Assembly (NCBI RefSeq): GCF_012317045.1
Contig: NZ_CP051154.1
Location: forward strand, 620,001 to 684,000
Direction of reading: 5' to 3'
Length of the DNA stretch: 64,000 nucleotides
Source: Leifsonia sp. PS1209
Lineage (GTDB): Bacteria; Actinomycetota; Actinomycetes; Actinomycetales; Microbacteriaceae
Below are positions 25,826 through 34,191 of the stretch, piece after piece (position 1 is the first letter of the stretch; every line of letters begins with the position of its first letter). The notes below the pieces were generated by a model. That model was not told the origin of the DNA and searched no databases. It saw only the letters and a list, made by a program, of their open reading frames with translations. The position numbers were made by a program, and so were the translations under genes.

Positions 25826-25940
25826 TTTACCGTTCACCGAGTCTTTAGTTTACCGTTTACCGAATAAATAGCTTCCCTTTTACCGAGGAAATCGTTTCCC
25901 GTTTCCCTAGTGCGAGCTTTACCGTTTACCGTGACGAGAG
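25826..25940. repeat. Array of five 23-bp units upstream of the DUF4143 ATPase
   Basis: Units begin at exactly 25826, 25849, 25872, 25895 and 25918. Each has a 14-bp conserved part, consensus TTTACCGTTTACCG (itself two copies of TTTACCG), plus 9 variable bases. Units two and five are perfect, unit one has one change, three and four are degenerate (TTCCC for TTACC). It fills the promoter region of the ATPase gene and ends 12 bp before the 17-bp direct repeat. An iteron-like operator is the likeliest role. Confidence 0.85.
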
Positions 25941-25952
25941 CTTGGGCGCGCC

Positions 25953-25969
25953 TGTCGCGCGTGTCAGTG
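25953..25969 (+). repeat. 17-bp direct repeat, right copy, overlapping the antiporter stop
   Basis: Second copy of TGTCGCGCGTGTCAGTG, containing the stop codon of the Na+/H+ antiporter gene (25964-25966, minus strand). Insertion at the 3' end of a gene that stays intact is typical of site-specific integration. Confidence 0.7.
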
Positions 25970-27703
25970 GCGCACATTGCGGGATTGCAGCCTGGTCTCC
26001 TCCAGGTCGAGCATCGACTCTGCCTCCTCCAGGATGCGCGAGGGGTATGCGCCGCGCGTCCGCTCTTCGAGCAGCCTGTCGCGTTCGGCGTTGACCACGG
26101 CGAGGCGCAGGGTGCGGTAGAGCTGGTGCGGGCGGCTGTCTGCCGGGACGTCGTTGATCAGGATGCGCTCCCAGGCCGACTCCGCACGGAGGTAGGAGGA
26201 CTGGCGCACGCGTTCGACCACCTCGGGGTCGATCGGGTCTGCGACGCCGGCGGCGCCCTCCGGGTCGTCGAGCACCGCGAGGCCGTCGTTGCTGAGGTCG
26301 TCGAGCAGACGGGCGAGCTGCTGGCGGTCCGACTTGGTGTCGATGCCCTCGATCTTGAGCAGGCGGATCAGCCAGGGCAGCGTCCCGCCCTGCACCACGA
26401 GGCTGACCACCGCGACTGTGAACGCGATCAGGATGAGCTGGGGTCGGTACGGGATGCTGCCGTCGTCCGGCAGGGACTGCGCAGCGGCCAGGGTGACCAC
26501 TCCGCGCATCCCGGACCAGCCGAGCACGACACCGCCTCGCCAGTCGATGTCCTCCTGTCTGAGCTGTTCCAGGTCGGCGCGGCGTCGCGCGTACCGGGCT
26601 TCGAGGCGCTGCTTGCGGAAGGCTTCGCGCCTGGTGCGCACCGGATGGTCGCGGAAGTAGCTGATCATCAGCCACTCCCGGAAGGTGGCGTTCTCCGCCA
26701 GCCGTGCGCGTTGCCGGAGCGCGAGCACGAGGGGACCGATCAGGATGTACCGGATGATCACGAGGGCGAGCGTGGCGAGCAGGCCGATGCCCACCGCATC
26801 CCAGACGCTGAGGATCTCGGGGTGCTCGACGTCGGCGACGAGGGTGCGGATCTCGAGGCCGATGAGCAGGAAGACGCCGTTCTCCAGCAGGAACTGGATG
26901 GTGCGCCAGTTGATGCGGTCGGTGATCCTGGCCTGGGCGGTGAAGTGCTTCGGTGCGGAGTGGCCGGTGTACAGGCCGGCGATCACCACGGCGAGGACGC
27001 CGGAGCCGTGCGCGGCCTCCGTGGGCATGAACGCCGCGAACGGCACGGCGATCGACAGCGCCGTGTCGAGCACGGGGTCGTTCAGCTTGGAGCGCACCCA
27101 GACCGAGACGATTCCGGCGACGAGGCCGATCACGAGGGCCACCACCACGGCGTAGAAGAAGTCGAAGACACCGGCCCAGGGCGTCGCCAGTGCGCCGACT
27201 GCCGCGGCGATGGCGGTGCGGAGCAGCACCAGGGCCGTCGCGTCGTTGACCAGTCCCTCGCCTTCGAGCACGGTGAGGAGGCGGGGAGGGAGCCCGAGCT
27301 TGCGTCCGATCGAGGTCGCGGCCACCGCATCCGGAGGGCTGATGATCGCACCAAGCGCCACGGCGGCGGCGAGGTTGAGGTCGGGCAGCATCGTGTAGAG
27401 GAGGAAGCCGGAGGCGAACGCCGTGATGATCACCAGGATCACGGAGAGCCCGGCGATCGGCGCGAGGTTGCGCCGGAAATCGGTGAGCGGCACGCTGATC
27501 GCCGCCGCGTAGAGGATGGGCGGCAGCAGTCCGTCGAGGATGATCTCGTGCGGGACCTCGATCTCCGGCACCCCGGGCAGGTAGGAGAGCCCGACACCCA
27601 CCAGGACCAGGATGATCGGCGCGGCGACGCCGAGCTTTCTGGCGAAGGCGGCGACACCGACGATCACTGAGATGGCAATGACCGCGTAGAAGCCGAGTTC
27701 CAT
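25964..27703 (-). CDS. Na+/H+ antiporter, CPA1/NhaP family
   Basis: 579 aa membrane protein with about 12 helices in the first 400 residues, starting MELGFYAVIAISVIVGVAAF. The ion-binding Asp is in the GAIISPPDAVAATSIGRKLGLP motif, and LEGEGLVNDATALVL and LGWSGMRGVVTLAAAQSLP are conserved. A cytoplasmic helical tail of about 150 residues follows. It expels Na+ (or K+) in exchange for protons. The start ATG at 27703 has no strong ribosome binding site. It is the only gene in its transcription unit that I can define. Confidence 0.92.
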   Translation of the reverse strand: MELGFYAVIAISVIVGVAAFARKLGVAAPIILVLVGVGLSYLPGVPEIEVPHEIILDGLLPPILYAAAISVPLTDFRRNLAPIAGLSVILVIITAFASGFLLYTMLPDLNLAAAVALGAIISPPDAVAATSIGRKLGLPPRLLTVLEGEGLVNDATALVLLRTAIAAAVGALATPWAGVFDFFYAVVVALVIGLVAGIVSVWVRSKLNDPVLDTALSIAVPFAAFMPTEAAHGSGVLAVVIAGLYTGHSAPKHFTAQARITDRINWRTIQFLLENGVFLLIGLEIRTLVADVEHPEILSVWDAVGIGLLATLALVIIRYILIGPLVLALRQRARLAENATFREWLMISYFRDHPVRTRREAFRKQRLEARYARRRADLEQLRQEDIDWRGGVVLGWSGMRGVVTLAAAQSLPDDGSIPYRPQLILIAFTVAVVSLVVQGGTLPWLIRLLKIEGIDTKSDRQQLARLLDDLSNDGLAVLDDPEGAAGVADPIDPEVVERVRQSSYLRAESAWERILINDVPADSRPHQLYRTLRLAVVNAERDRLLEERTRGAYPSRILEEAESMLDLEETRLQSRNVRH

Positions 27704-27753
27704 ATATCCAATCCTAGAGGGTCACCTCAGCGGCCGACGGCCCGCGGAGGGGG

Positions 27754-28317
27754 TCAGCGGGGTCGGAGGCCGTCCATCGCGATGGCGATCACGCGGTCGC
27801 GCTGCTCGTCGTCGTCGAACGCGACGCTCGCGATCCCGGAGAGCATGCGGACCACATCTTGGATCTGCGCGTCGTCGCGCATCTCGCCGGCCTGCTTGGC
27901 GCGTTCGAGGAGCGGCTCGCCGGCGTCGTACAGGGACGTGCGGCAGGTGAGCAGCACGGGGGAGTCCTTGTTCAGGCCGTCGACCAGGGCCTTCTTGGTG
28001 CCGATGTAGCTGACGAACCTGCGCACCCAGGTCTCGACGGCCGCCCACGGTTCGAGGGAGGTGGTGGCCTCCGCCGCGGCGACGACCGCATCCACTTCGT
28101 CGACGTAGACGGCCTCGACGAGGGCGTCGCGGGTGGGGAAGTTGCGGTAGAGGGTGCCGATGCCGACCCCGGCCCTGCGCGCGATGTCTTCGAGGGATGC
28201 GCTGGTGCCGTTCGCCGCGAACGCCTCACGCGCGGCGGCGAGCAGCGCGTCGAAGTTGCGGCGCGCGTCGGCCCTGAGCGGGCGGTTCGACACGGCGGTC
28301 GGGGTGGTGCTGGCCAA
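27754..28317 (-). CDS. TetR-family regulator of the adjacent efflux pump
   Basis: 187 aa. The helix-turn-helix ASLEDIARRAGVGIGTLYRNF (about 40-60) is well formed; the C-terminal domain is TetR type. It begins with TTG, five bases after GGAGG, the only start with a good ribosome binding site. It is divergent from an MFS exporter with GGAGG-type palindromes between them, the usual arrangement of a drug-responsive repressor. Confidence 0.87.
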   Translation of the reverse strand: MASTTPTAVSNRPLRADARRNFDALLAAAREAFAANGTSASLEDIARRAGVGIGTLYRNFPTRDALVEAVYVDEVDAVVAAAEATTSLEPWAAVETWVRRFVSYIGTKKALVDGLNKDSPVLLTCRTSLYDAGEPLLERAKQAGEMRDDAQIQDVVRMLSGIASVAFDDDEQRDRVIAIAMDGLRPR

Positions 28318-28322
28318 TTTCT

Positions 28323-28392
28323 CCTCCGGGAGGGTTGCAAAGTGGAGGGGCCCTCCGCTAATGTCTTAAAGCGGAGGTTGCCTCCGATCGGA
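28323..28392. promoter_or_regulatory. Cluster of GGAGG-based palindromic operators between tetR and mfs
   Basis: Four symmetric elements lie in the 131-bp divergent region: CCTCCGGGAGG (28323-28333), GGAGGGGCCCTCC (28344-28356), CGGAGGTTGCCTCCG (28372-28386) and TCCGATCGGA (28383-28392). They probably bind the TetR regulator and control both genes. The first also supplies the tetR ribosome binding site. Confidence 0.65.
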
Positions 28393-28448
28393 GCCAGCCT
28401 CCATTCTAGCCGATATCTCGGCACATCCCTCGAGAACGGAAGAACTCA

Positions 28449-29951
28449 ATGTCTCGAACCCGCCCCAGCCTCACTTTCGCCGTGCTGGCGCTGAGCGCAG
28501 GCTCCTTCGCCACTCTGCAATCCCTCGTCGTCCCCGTGCTGCCCGTCATCCAGACCGACCTCGGCACCACCACCTCCGGCGTCACCTGGACGATGACCGC
28601 CTGGCTCATCTCCGCCGCCGTCGCCACCCCGCTGCTCGGCCGGGTGGGAGACATGGTCGGCAAGCGCCGCATCCTCGTCCTCGCCCTCCTGGCCGTCGCG
28701 CTCGGAAGCGTGGTCGCCGCCGTCGCGCCGACCATCGGCGTGCTGATCGGCGCCCGCATCATCCAGGGCCTCGGCGGCGCCATGTTCCCGCTCGCCTTCG
28801 GCATCATCCGCGACGAGTTCCCCGCACACCGGCTGCCGTCCGCCATCGGCGCGATCGCCTCCATCATCGCCATCGGCAGCGGGCTCGGCACCGTCCTCGC
28901 CGGGCCGCTCGCCGACGTCCTGAGCTGGCGCGGGCTGTTCCTGGTCCCCGCGGTGTTCACCGTCGCGGGCGCCGTGCTCGCCATGCTGTTCATCCCCGAA
29001 TCGCCCACCCGCGCAGCGGGAGGGGTCAACCCGTGGTCGGCCGTGCTGCTGTCCGGCTGGCTCGTCGCCCTCCTGCTCCCGCTCAGCACGGGAGCGCAGT
29101 GGGGCTGGGGATCGCCGGCCGTGATCGGCCTGCTCGTGCTCGCCGCCGTGCTGCTCGCCGCCTGGATCCTCGTGGAGCTGCGCTCCCGCACGCCGCTCGT
29201 CGACATGCGCCTGATGCGCGAGCACGGGGTGTGGACGATGAACGCGGCAGCCGTCTTCGTCGGTGCATCGATGTTCGCAGTGTTCGCCTTCTTCCCGCGC
29301 TTCGTGCAGACGCCGGTCTCGACCGGGTACGGGCTCGGCGCATCCGTCGCCGAATCCGGGATGCTCATGCTCCCGATGCTCGTCACGATGGCCGTCACCG
29401 GGTTCCTCAGCGGACCGCTCGCCCGGTGGGTGGGCTTCCGCGCCCAGATCGTGATCGCCGCCGGGCTGATGGCCGTGGCCGCGGTGTCGCTCGGCCTGCT
29501 GCACAGCAGCCTGGCCGAGGTGGCCGTCGCATCCGGAGTGTTCGGCATCGGACTCGGGCTCGTCTACGCGGCGATCACCAGCGTGGTCGTGCAGAGCGTC
29601 CCTGCGACCCAGACCGGGGTGGCCAGCGGGATGAACGCCAACCTGCGCACGGTCGGCTCCGCCATCGGCGCTGCCGTGATGACCGCGCTGGTCACCGGGT
29701 CGACGGCGGCGGACGGACTGCCGACCGAGGCCGGGTACAGCGACGGCTTCGTCGTGGCCGGGCTGCTGTCCGCCGGGGCGCTCGTGGTGACCGTGGTGGC
29801 GATCGTGCTGATGCGGGCATCGCGGATCGCGGCGGCCGTCGGTGATCACGCGGCGGTTGCCGCGCCGATCGCCGGGGAGCCGGCGCAGGGGATCCCGGGG
29901 TCGGCGCAGCACGCACCCGAGCAGGAGCAGGAGCTCGTCCCGGCGGCCTGA
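28449..29951 (+). CDS. MFS multidrug exporter, DHA2 (EmrB/QacA) type
   Basis: 500 aa proton-driven efflux protein with 14 apparent membrane helices. The motif-A loop is GRVGDMVGKRR (residues about 64-74), and motif C-like Gly/Pro residues occur in helix 5 (GSGLGTVLAGPLADVLSWRGLF). The C-terminal tail of about 40 residues is Ala/Glu/Gln-rich. It is divergent from a TetR regulator. The substrate is unknown. Confidence 0.9.
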   Translation: MSRTRPSLTFAVLALSAGSFATLQSLVVPVLPVIQTDLGTTTSGVTWTMTAWLISAAVATPLLGRVGDMVGKRRILVLALLAVALGSVVAAVAPTIGVLIGARIIQGLGGAMFPLAFGIIRDEFPAHRLPSAIGAIASIIAIGSGLGTVLAGPLADVLSWRGLFLVPAVFTVAGAVLAMLFIPESPTRAAGGVNPWSAVLLSGWLVALLLPLSTGAQWGWGSPAVIGLLVLAAVLLAAWILVELRSRTPLVDMRLMREHGVWTMNAAAVFVGASMFAVFAFFPRFVQTPVSTGYGLGASVAESGMLMLPMLVTMAVTGFLSGPLARWVGFRAQIVIAAGLMAVAAVSLGLLHSSLAEVAVASGVFGIGLGLVYAAITSVVVQSVPATQTGVASGMNANLRTVGSAIGAAVMTALVTGSTAADGLPTEAGYSDGFVVAGLLSAGALVVTVVAIVLMRASRIAAAVGDHAAVAAPIAGEPAQGIPGSAQHAPEQEQELVPAA

Positions 29952-30003
29952 CGCCGGTCGCGCATCCGGTGCCACACTGGATGCAGCGATAAAGGGGGTT
30001 CCG

Positions 30004-30621
30004 ATGGGCATCTTCCGCCGGGGCCGCCGGGTGGACATGCGGCCGTTCGATGCGGCAGCCATCGAATCGCCGCGGCCCACCACCCTGGAGCACGCGCTCG
30101 AGGAGGGGCTGCTCATCGCCGACTACGCGGTGCGCATGGCCGTCCGCAACCGGATGATGACCGAACTCCTCACCACCGACCGCGCCTTCGACGCCGAGCA
30201 CTACCGTGAGGTCGCAGCGGAGGCCGTGCTGCGGCTGGCGGAGGAGGCGGACGCCTCCGAGGCCAGGATCGTGCGCGAGCAGGCGTGGGCGGAGGTGCAG
30301 GACGGCCGTGCGGAGCACACCCACGACTACCGCACGGCGGACTCGCTCAACCTCCGCAGGCGCGAAGCCCTCGCGAAGGCGACGGCGCGGGCCCTCCGCT
30401 CACGCGCAGCGGACCCCGACTACCTCGCAGACATCGTCGAGCACTCCCGCCAGGACGCCTGGCGGGAGTTGTCGTCTGTGGTGGAGGAGACGGTGCGCGT
30501 GCAGTCGGTCGGCGGCGACGAGCGTGGGCGGCAGCAGCGGATGGATGCGCTGCGCTCAGACATCGAGGCGCTGCGGAAGTCGCGCACGGCGCGCAAGCGG
30601 CGCCGGCCGGCCCACGGTTAG
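30004..30621 (+). CDS. Hypothetical protein
   Basis: 205 aa, not recognised. Start ATG follows AAAGGGGG. It is highly charged with no membrane segment, and the second half is predicted almost entirely helical (RREALAKATARALRSRAADPDYL...), ending in a basic KSRTARKRRRPAHG tail that could bind nucleic acid. Its stop overlaps the convergent GntR gene by 4 bases. Confidence 0.7.
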   Translation: MGIFRRGRRVDMRPFDAAAIESPRPTTLEHALEEGLLIADYAVRMAVRNRMMTELLTTDRAFDAEHYREVAAEAVLRLAEEADASEARIVREQAWAEVQDGRAEHTHDYRTADSLNLRRREALAKATARALRSRAADPDYLADIVEHSRQDAWRELSSVVEETVRVQSVGGDERGRQQRMDALRSDIEALRKSRTARKRRRPAHG

Positions 30622-31301
30622 CTCGCCGGATTTCCCTCGTCGTCCACCACGCTCGTCGTGATGCGTCGCGCGGCGATCTCGACGTGGTCGGCCATCGCCT
30701 GGGCCGCACGGTCGGTGTCGCCGCTCGCCAGCGCATCCACGAGGGCGTCGTGCGAGCGGGCGTGGGCCACGAGCTCGTCAGGGGCGAGGCTGGCGTTCGC
30801 CGCGCGGAGGAACCCGTTGATCCTGCTGCGGAGCTGGGAGGCGATGGTGAGGAGCGTGCGGTTGTCCGCCATCTCCCAGAGCGTCTCGTGGAAGCGGCGG
30901 TCGAGGGCGAACATCGTGTCGATGTTCTTGCGCTCCGCGGCGGCGACCATCGAATCGACGACCTTGCGCAGCTGCGCTTCCGTCTTCGGGGTCCAGGTCT
31001 GCTGCACGCGCTGGGCGACGTACTGTTCGAGCACGATGCGGAGGCTGGAGATCTCGGCGAGCTCCTTGTCCGTGAGCAGCGCGACGCGGGCTCCCCGGCG
31101 GGGCGTCCGTTCGATCAGTCCCTCCTCGGCGAGCTTCGCGAGGGCTTCCCTGACCGGGATGTGGCTGACGCCGAGCCGGTCGGCCAGCTTGCGTTCGACC
31201 AGTCTCTCGCCGGGTTCGAACGTGCCGTTCTGAATGGCCTCGCGCAGTTCGTCGGCCACCTTCGCCGAGATGTTCCTGTCGGAAACGCTCCCGAGTGTCA
31301 T
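30618..31301 (-). CDS. GntR/FadR-family regulator of the carbohydrate region
   Basis: 227 aa. The winged helix (VADELREAIQNGTFEPGERL...LADRLGVSHIPVREALAKLAEEGLIERTPRRGARV) is followed by an all-helical FCD ligand domain whose metal-binding histidines are in DRRFHETLWEMA, SHDALVDAL and DHVEIAARRI. ATG follows GGAGGAG. The repeated GCTATAGC-type site occurs between this gene and the divergent sugar operon, and again at 50.7 kb. This regulator is therefore the best candidate to control the whole 31-53 kb region in response to a sugar acid or similar effector. Confidence 0.9.
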   Translation of the reverse strand: MTLGSVSDRNISAKVADELREAIQNGTFEPGERLVERKLADRLGVSHIPVREALAKLAEEGLIERTPRRGARVALLTDKELAEISSLRIVLEQYVAQRVQQTWTPKTEAQLRKVVDSMVAAAERKNIDTMFALDRRFHETLWEMADNRTLLTIASQLRSRINGFLRAANASLAPDELVAHARSHDALVDALASGDTDRAAQAMADHVEIAARRITTSVVDDEGNPAS

Positions 31302-31366
31302 CGTTCTCCTCCGTTGGCGGACGCCGGCCGACGGCCTGTTCCTGCGAACCACCGTGATTATGCTTT

Positions 31367-31381
31367 GCTACAAGCTATAGG
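31367..31381. promoter_or_regulatory. GntR operator, site A
   Basis: GCTACAAGCTATAGG. It lies just upstream of a -10-like CATAAT for the gntR gene (minus strand), suggesting autoregulation. It matches site B at 12 of 15 positions. Confidence 0.65.
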
Positions 31382-31465
31382 ACGCGAGGATGGATTCGCG
31401 CCATCTCTCTCTGCGCCTTCTCAATGTTTCGAGCGGGTAAATCTTGCTTCCCGACCTTTTCATTT

Positions 31466-31480
31466 GCTACATGCTATAGC
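31466..31480. promoter_or_regulatory. GntR operator, site B, at the sugar-operon promoter
   Basis: GCTACATGCTATAGC, with a further half-site ATGCTATC at 31485-31492. It sits in an AT-rich stretch 79 bp before the first gene of the operon. It shares ATGCTATAGC with sites C and D at 50.7 kb. The remaining bases of this 257-bp gap show no gene. Confidence 0.75.
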
Positions 31481-31558
31481 AATAATGCTATCGTGGGAGC
31501 GTTCGACGGCGAACCCTCCCGGGCACAGCCGCAGCGATGAAGAGAAGGCCTAGGAGCG

Positions 31559-32833
31559 ATGGAAAACACCCCAGAGAGCACACGACCGGTGCGCATCGCA
31601 CTGATCGGCGCCGGCAACAGGGGGCAGTCGTACACGCGCTGGATCCACGCCAACCCCGAGAGGGCGCAGCTCGTCGCCGTCGCAGACCCGCGGGCGTTCC
31701 AGCGCGAGCTCGTCTCGCAGGGGAATGAGGGCATCCGGCAGTTCGACGACTGGCGTGAGCTGCTCGCTCTGCCGGAGCGGATCGCGGACGCGGTCATCAT
31801 CGCCACCCAGGACAGGCAGCACGTCGAACCGGCCATCGCCTGCGCCGAGCGCGGTTACGCGATCCTGATGGAGAAGCCGCTCGCCCCCACCGAGGAGGAG
31901 AGCAGGCGCATCGTCGATGCCGTCGATGCGAGCGGAGTGCTGTTCGGCGTCTGTCACGTGATGCGGTACATGCCGTACACCGATCTGGTGAAGAGCATCG
32001 TGGACACCGGGGTGCTCGGGGACATCATCAACGTGCAGCACCTCGAGCCCGTCGGCTGGTGGCACATGGCCCACTCGTACGTGCGCGGACCGTGGCGCAG
32101 GGAGGACCTGGCGGCCCCGATGCTGCTGGCGAAGTCCAGCCACGACCTCGACTGGATCAGGTACGTCACCGGCAAGCGCATCGCCGGCGTCGCGAGCTTC
32201 GGCTCCCGCCACCACTTCCGCCACGAGAACCGTCCGGCGGAAGCGGCGGACCGGTGCCTCGACTGCCCGCTCCAGAACAGCTGCCCGTATGCGGCGCAGA
32301 AGCTCTACCTCCCGGTCGTGCGCGACGAGGGAGCGGTCTGGCCGGTGACCGTCATCACCGACGACGCGACGGAGGCCGGAGTGATCGAGGCACTCAGGAC
32401 CGGTCCGTACGGCGTCTGCGTCTACGCCGCGGACAACACGGTCGTCGACAACCAGGTCGTCGCCCTGCAGTTCGAGGACGGAACAGCCGGCACCTTCGTC
32501 ATGACCGCGTTCAGCGAGCAGGAGCACCGGAAGACCCAGCTCTTCGGCTCGCACGGGATGCTCGACGGCGACGGGGAGCGGGTCACCGTCACAGACTTCC
32601 GCACCGGAGAGTCCGCCGTCTACGAGACGGCGCCGACGGGTGCGGCCAACGCCGGGGGAGACCACGGCGGAGGAGACGGCGGCGTCATGAACGCCTTCGT
32701 CGCAGCGGTCGCCACCGGCGACCCGTCGTACATCCGGTCAGGACCGCGCGAGTCGCTCGACAGCCATCTCGCCGTCTTCGCCGCAGAGCGGTCACGGCAC
32801 CACGGCACCGTGGAGTCCGTTCCCCGAGCCTGA
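31559..32833 (+). CDS. Gfo/Idh/MocA family oxidoreductase
   Basis: 424 aa NAD(P)-dependent sugar dehydrogenase fold. The Rossmann motif is LIGAGNRG (about 15-22), the catalytic Lys106 lies in MEKPLAPT, and a His is in KSSHDLDW (195). A Cys cluster (Cys233, Cys236, Cys242 in CLDCPLQNSC) suggests a metal site, as in one subset of this family. Good ribosome binding site (AGGAG). First gene of the 14-gene carbohydrate run. Confidence 0.88.
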   Translation: MENTPESTRPVRIALIGAGNRGQSYTRWIHANPERAQLVAVADPRAFQRELVSQGNEGIRQFDDWRELLALPERIADAVIIATQDRQHVEPAIACAERGYAILMEKPLAPTEEESRRIVDAVDASGVLFGVCHVMRYMPYTDLVKSIVDTGVLGDIINVQHLEPVGWWHMAHSYVRGPWRREDLAAPMLLAKSSHDLDWIRYVTGKRIAGVASFGSRHHFRHENRPAEAADRCLDCPLQNSCPYAAQKLYLPVVRDEGAVWPVTVITDDATEAGVIEALRTGPYGVCVYAADNTVVDNQVVALQFEDGTAGTFVMTAFSEQEHRKTQLFGSHGMLDGDGERVTVTDFRTGESAVYETAPTGAANAGGDHGGGDGGVMNAFVAAVATGDPSYIRSGPRESLDSHLAVFAAERSRHHGTVESVPRA

Positions 32834-32888
32834 CAGCGTTCCACCCCACCCGAGCGACATCCGTGTCGCGCCACCGAGAAGGAGCAGC

Positions 32889-34133
32889 ATGCGGTACAAG
32901 AAAATGATCACGGCGACCGCCGTGGCAGCGACGGCAGCGATCGCTCTGGCGGGCTGCAGCGGAGGGTCCGGCGAGTCCGACACCTCCAAGAAGACCGTCA
33001 CGATGTGGATCTACCCGGTCATCGCCGACGAGAAGGCGCACAAGACCTTCTGGGACTCGACGATCAAGGCGTTCGAGGCCGAGCACAAGAACATCACCGT
33101 CAAGTACGAGATCTACCCCTGGGCCAACCGCGACGAGTCACTGGCGACGGCGATCGCGGCAGGCAAGGGGCCCGACCTGGTGTATCTCATCCCGGACCAG
33201 CTCTCCACGTACCAGAAGTCGATCGAGCCGATGGACGCGTACCTTCCCTCCGCACAGAAGAAGGACATCCTCGACAACGTCACGAAGTCGATCACCATCG
33301 ACGGCAAGCTGATGGGGGCGCCGATCCTCACCAGTGCCAACGCGCTGATGTGCGACGCCAAGGCGTTCGACGCCGCAGGCATCACGGAGTACCCCAAGAC
33401 CTGGGACGACCTCGAAGCCCTCGCCCCGAAGTTCAAGGAGAAGGGCATCTACGTCACCAACTACTTCGGCTCGCCGGATGTGACCCTCAACATGACCTTC
33501 TACCCGCTGCTCTGGCAGGCGGGAGGCTCCGTCTACAACAAGGACGGAAGCAAGGTCGCCTTCGACAGCGCGGCGGGCGAGAAGGCGCTCAGCCTGATCT
33601 CCGGCTTCGCCAAGGACGGCTACATCGAGAAGGACCTCATCTCCACGATGCCGAGCCTCGAGCAGACCGCGCTGGCGAGCAACAAGGTCGCGTGCACCTG
33701 GCAGTCCGGCCCGGCGGACGTCACCTCGTTCTGGGGTGAGGACGCGATCAAGATCCTCCCGCCGCTCACCGACAAGGAGTCGGTCTCGTACGGCACCGTC
33801 GGCTCCCTGGCGATGCTGAAGGGCGCGACGTCAAAGGATGCGGCCGGCGAGTTCGCCGCGTACGCGACCGACGCGGAGAACTCCAAGAAGTTCGACCTGG
33901 CGTCCAACTTCTTCTCCCCGCTGAAGTCCACGGGCGAGCTCTACGCGGACGACCCCATCCAGAGCGCCATCGAGAAGACCATCCCGACCAGCAGGGTCGG
34001 CGAACTGCAGCCGAGTGCTCGTGCGGTGATGGGTGTTCTCGCACCGGAGATCCAGGCGGCGCTCCTCGGCACCAAGACGCCGAAGCAGGCGCTGAAGGAT
34101 GCGGCAGCCGCCGCCCAGCCCCTCATCAAGTAA
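32889..34133 (+). CDS. Sugar ABC transporter substrate-binding lipoprotein
   Basis: 414 aa, family 1 (CUT1) binding protein. Signal peptide with lipobox LAGC at about residue 20, then TVTMWIYPVI...FEAEHKNITVKYE, DLVYLIPDQL and the TWDDLEALAPKFKEKG pattern. It captures a sugar outside the membrane for the two permeases that follow. A stable hairpin follows it, which may raise its mRNA level above that of the permeases. No ATPase gene is present nearby, so it probably shares a general MsiK-type ATPase. Confidence 0.92.
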   Translation: MRYKKMITATAVAATAAIALAGCSGGSGESDTSKKTVTMWIYPVIADEKAHKTFWDSTIKAFEAEHKNITVKYEIYPWANRDESLATAIAAGKGPDLVYLIPDQLSTYQKSIEPMDAYLPSAQKKDILDNVTKSITIDGKLMGAPILTSANALMCDAKAFDAAGITEYPKTWDDLEALAPKFKEKGIYVTNYFGSPDVTLNMTFYPLLWQAGGSVYNKDGSKVAFDSAAGEKALSLISGFAKDGYIEKDLISTMPSLEQTALASNKVACTWQSGPADVTSFWGEDAIKILPPLTDKESVSYGTVGSLAMLKGATSKDAAGEFAAYATDAENSKKFDLASNFFSPLKSTGELYADDPIQSAIEKTIPTSRVGELQPSARAVMGVLAPEIQAALLGTKTPKQALKDAAAAAQPLIK

Positions 34134-34144
34134 CAAGCCCTTTG

Positions 34145-34174
34145 CTCGGGGCGGGGAGCGATCCCCGCCCCGAG
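34145..34174 (+). other. Intercistronic hairpin after the binding-protein gene
   Basis: CTCGGGGCGGGGA pairs perfectly over 13 bp with 34162-34174 around a GCGA tetraloop. No T-run follows; the ribosome binding site of the permease (AAGGAGGAGG) follows at once. Such hairpins often protect the upstream binding-protein message and reduce downstream expression. Confidence 0.75.
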
Positions 34175-34191
34175 AAGGAGGAGGAATCCCC

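Noticed and set aside
25826-25940. CRISPR array
   Set aside because: The repeats are 14 bp with 9-bp spacers and lie in a promoter; there are no cas genes in the window. Far outside CRISPR dimensions.
34145-34174. Full transcription terminator inside the sugar operon
   Set aside because: No T-run; a ribosome binding site follows directly and downstream genes overlap in one run, so it is treated as an mRNA-stability hairpin.
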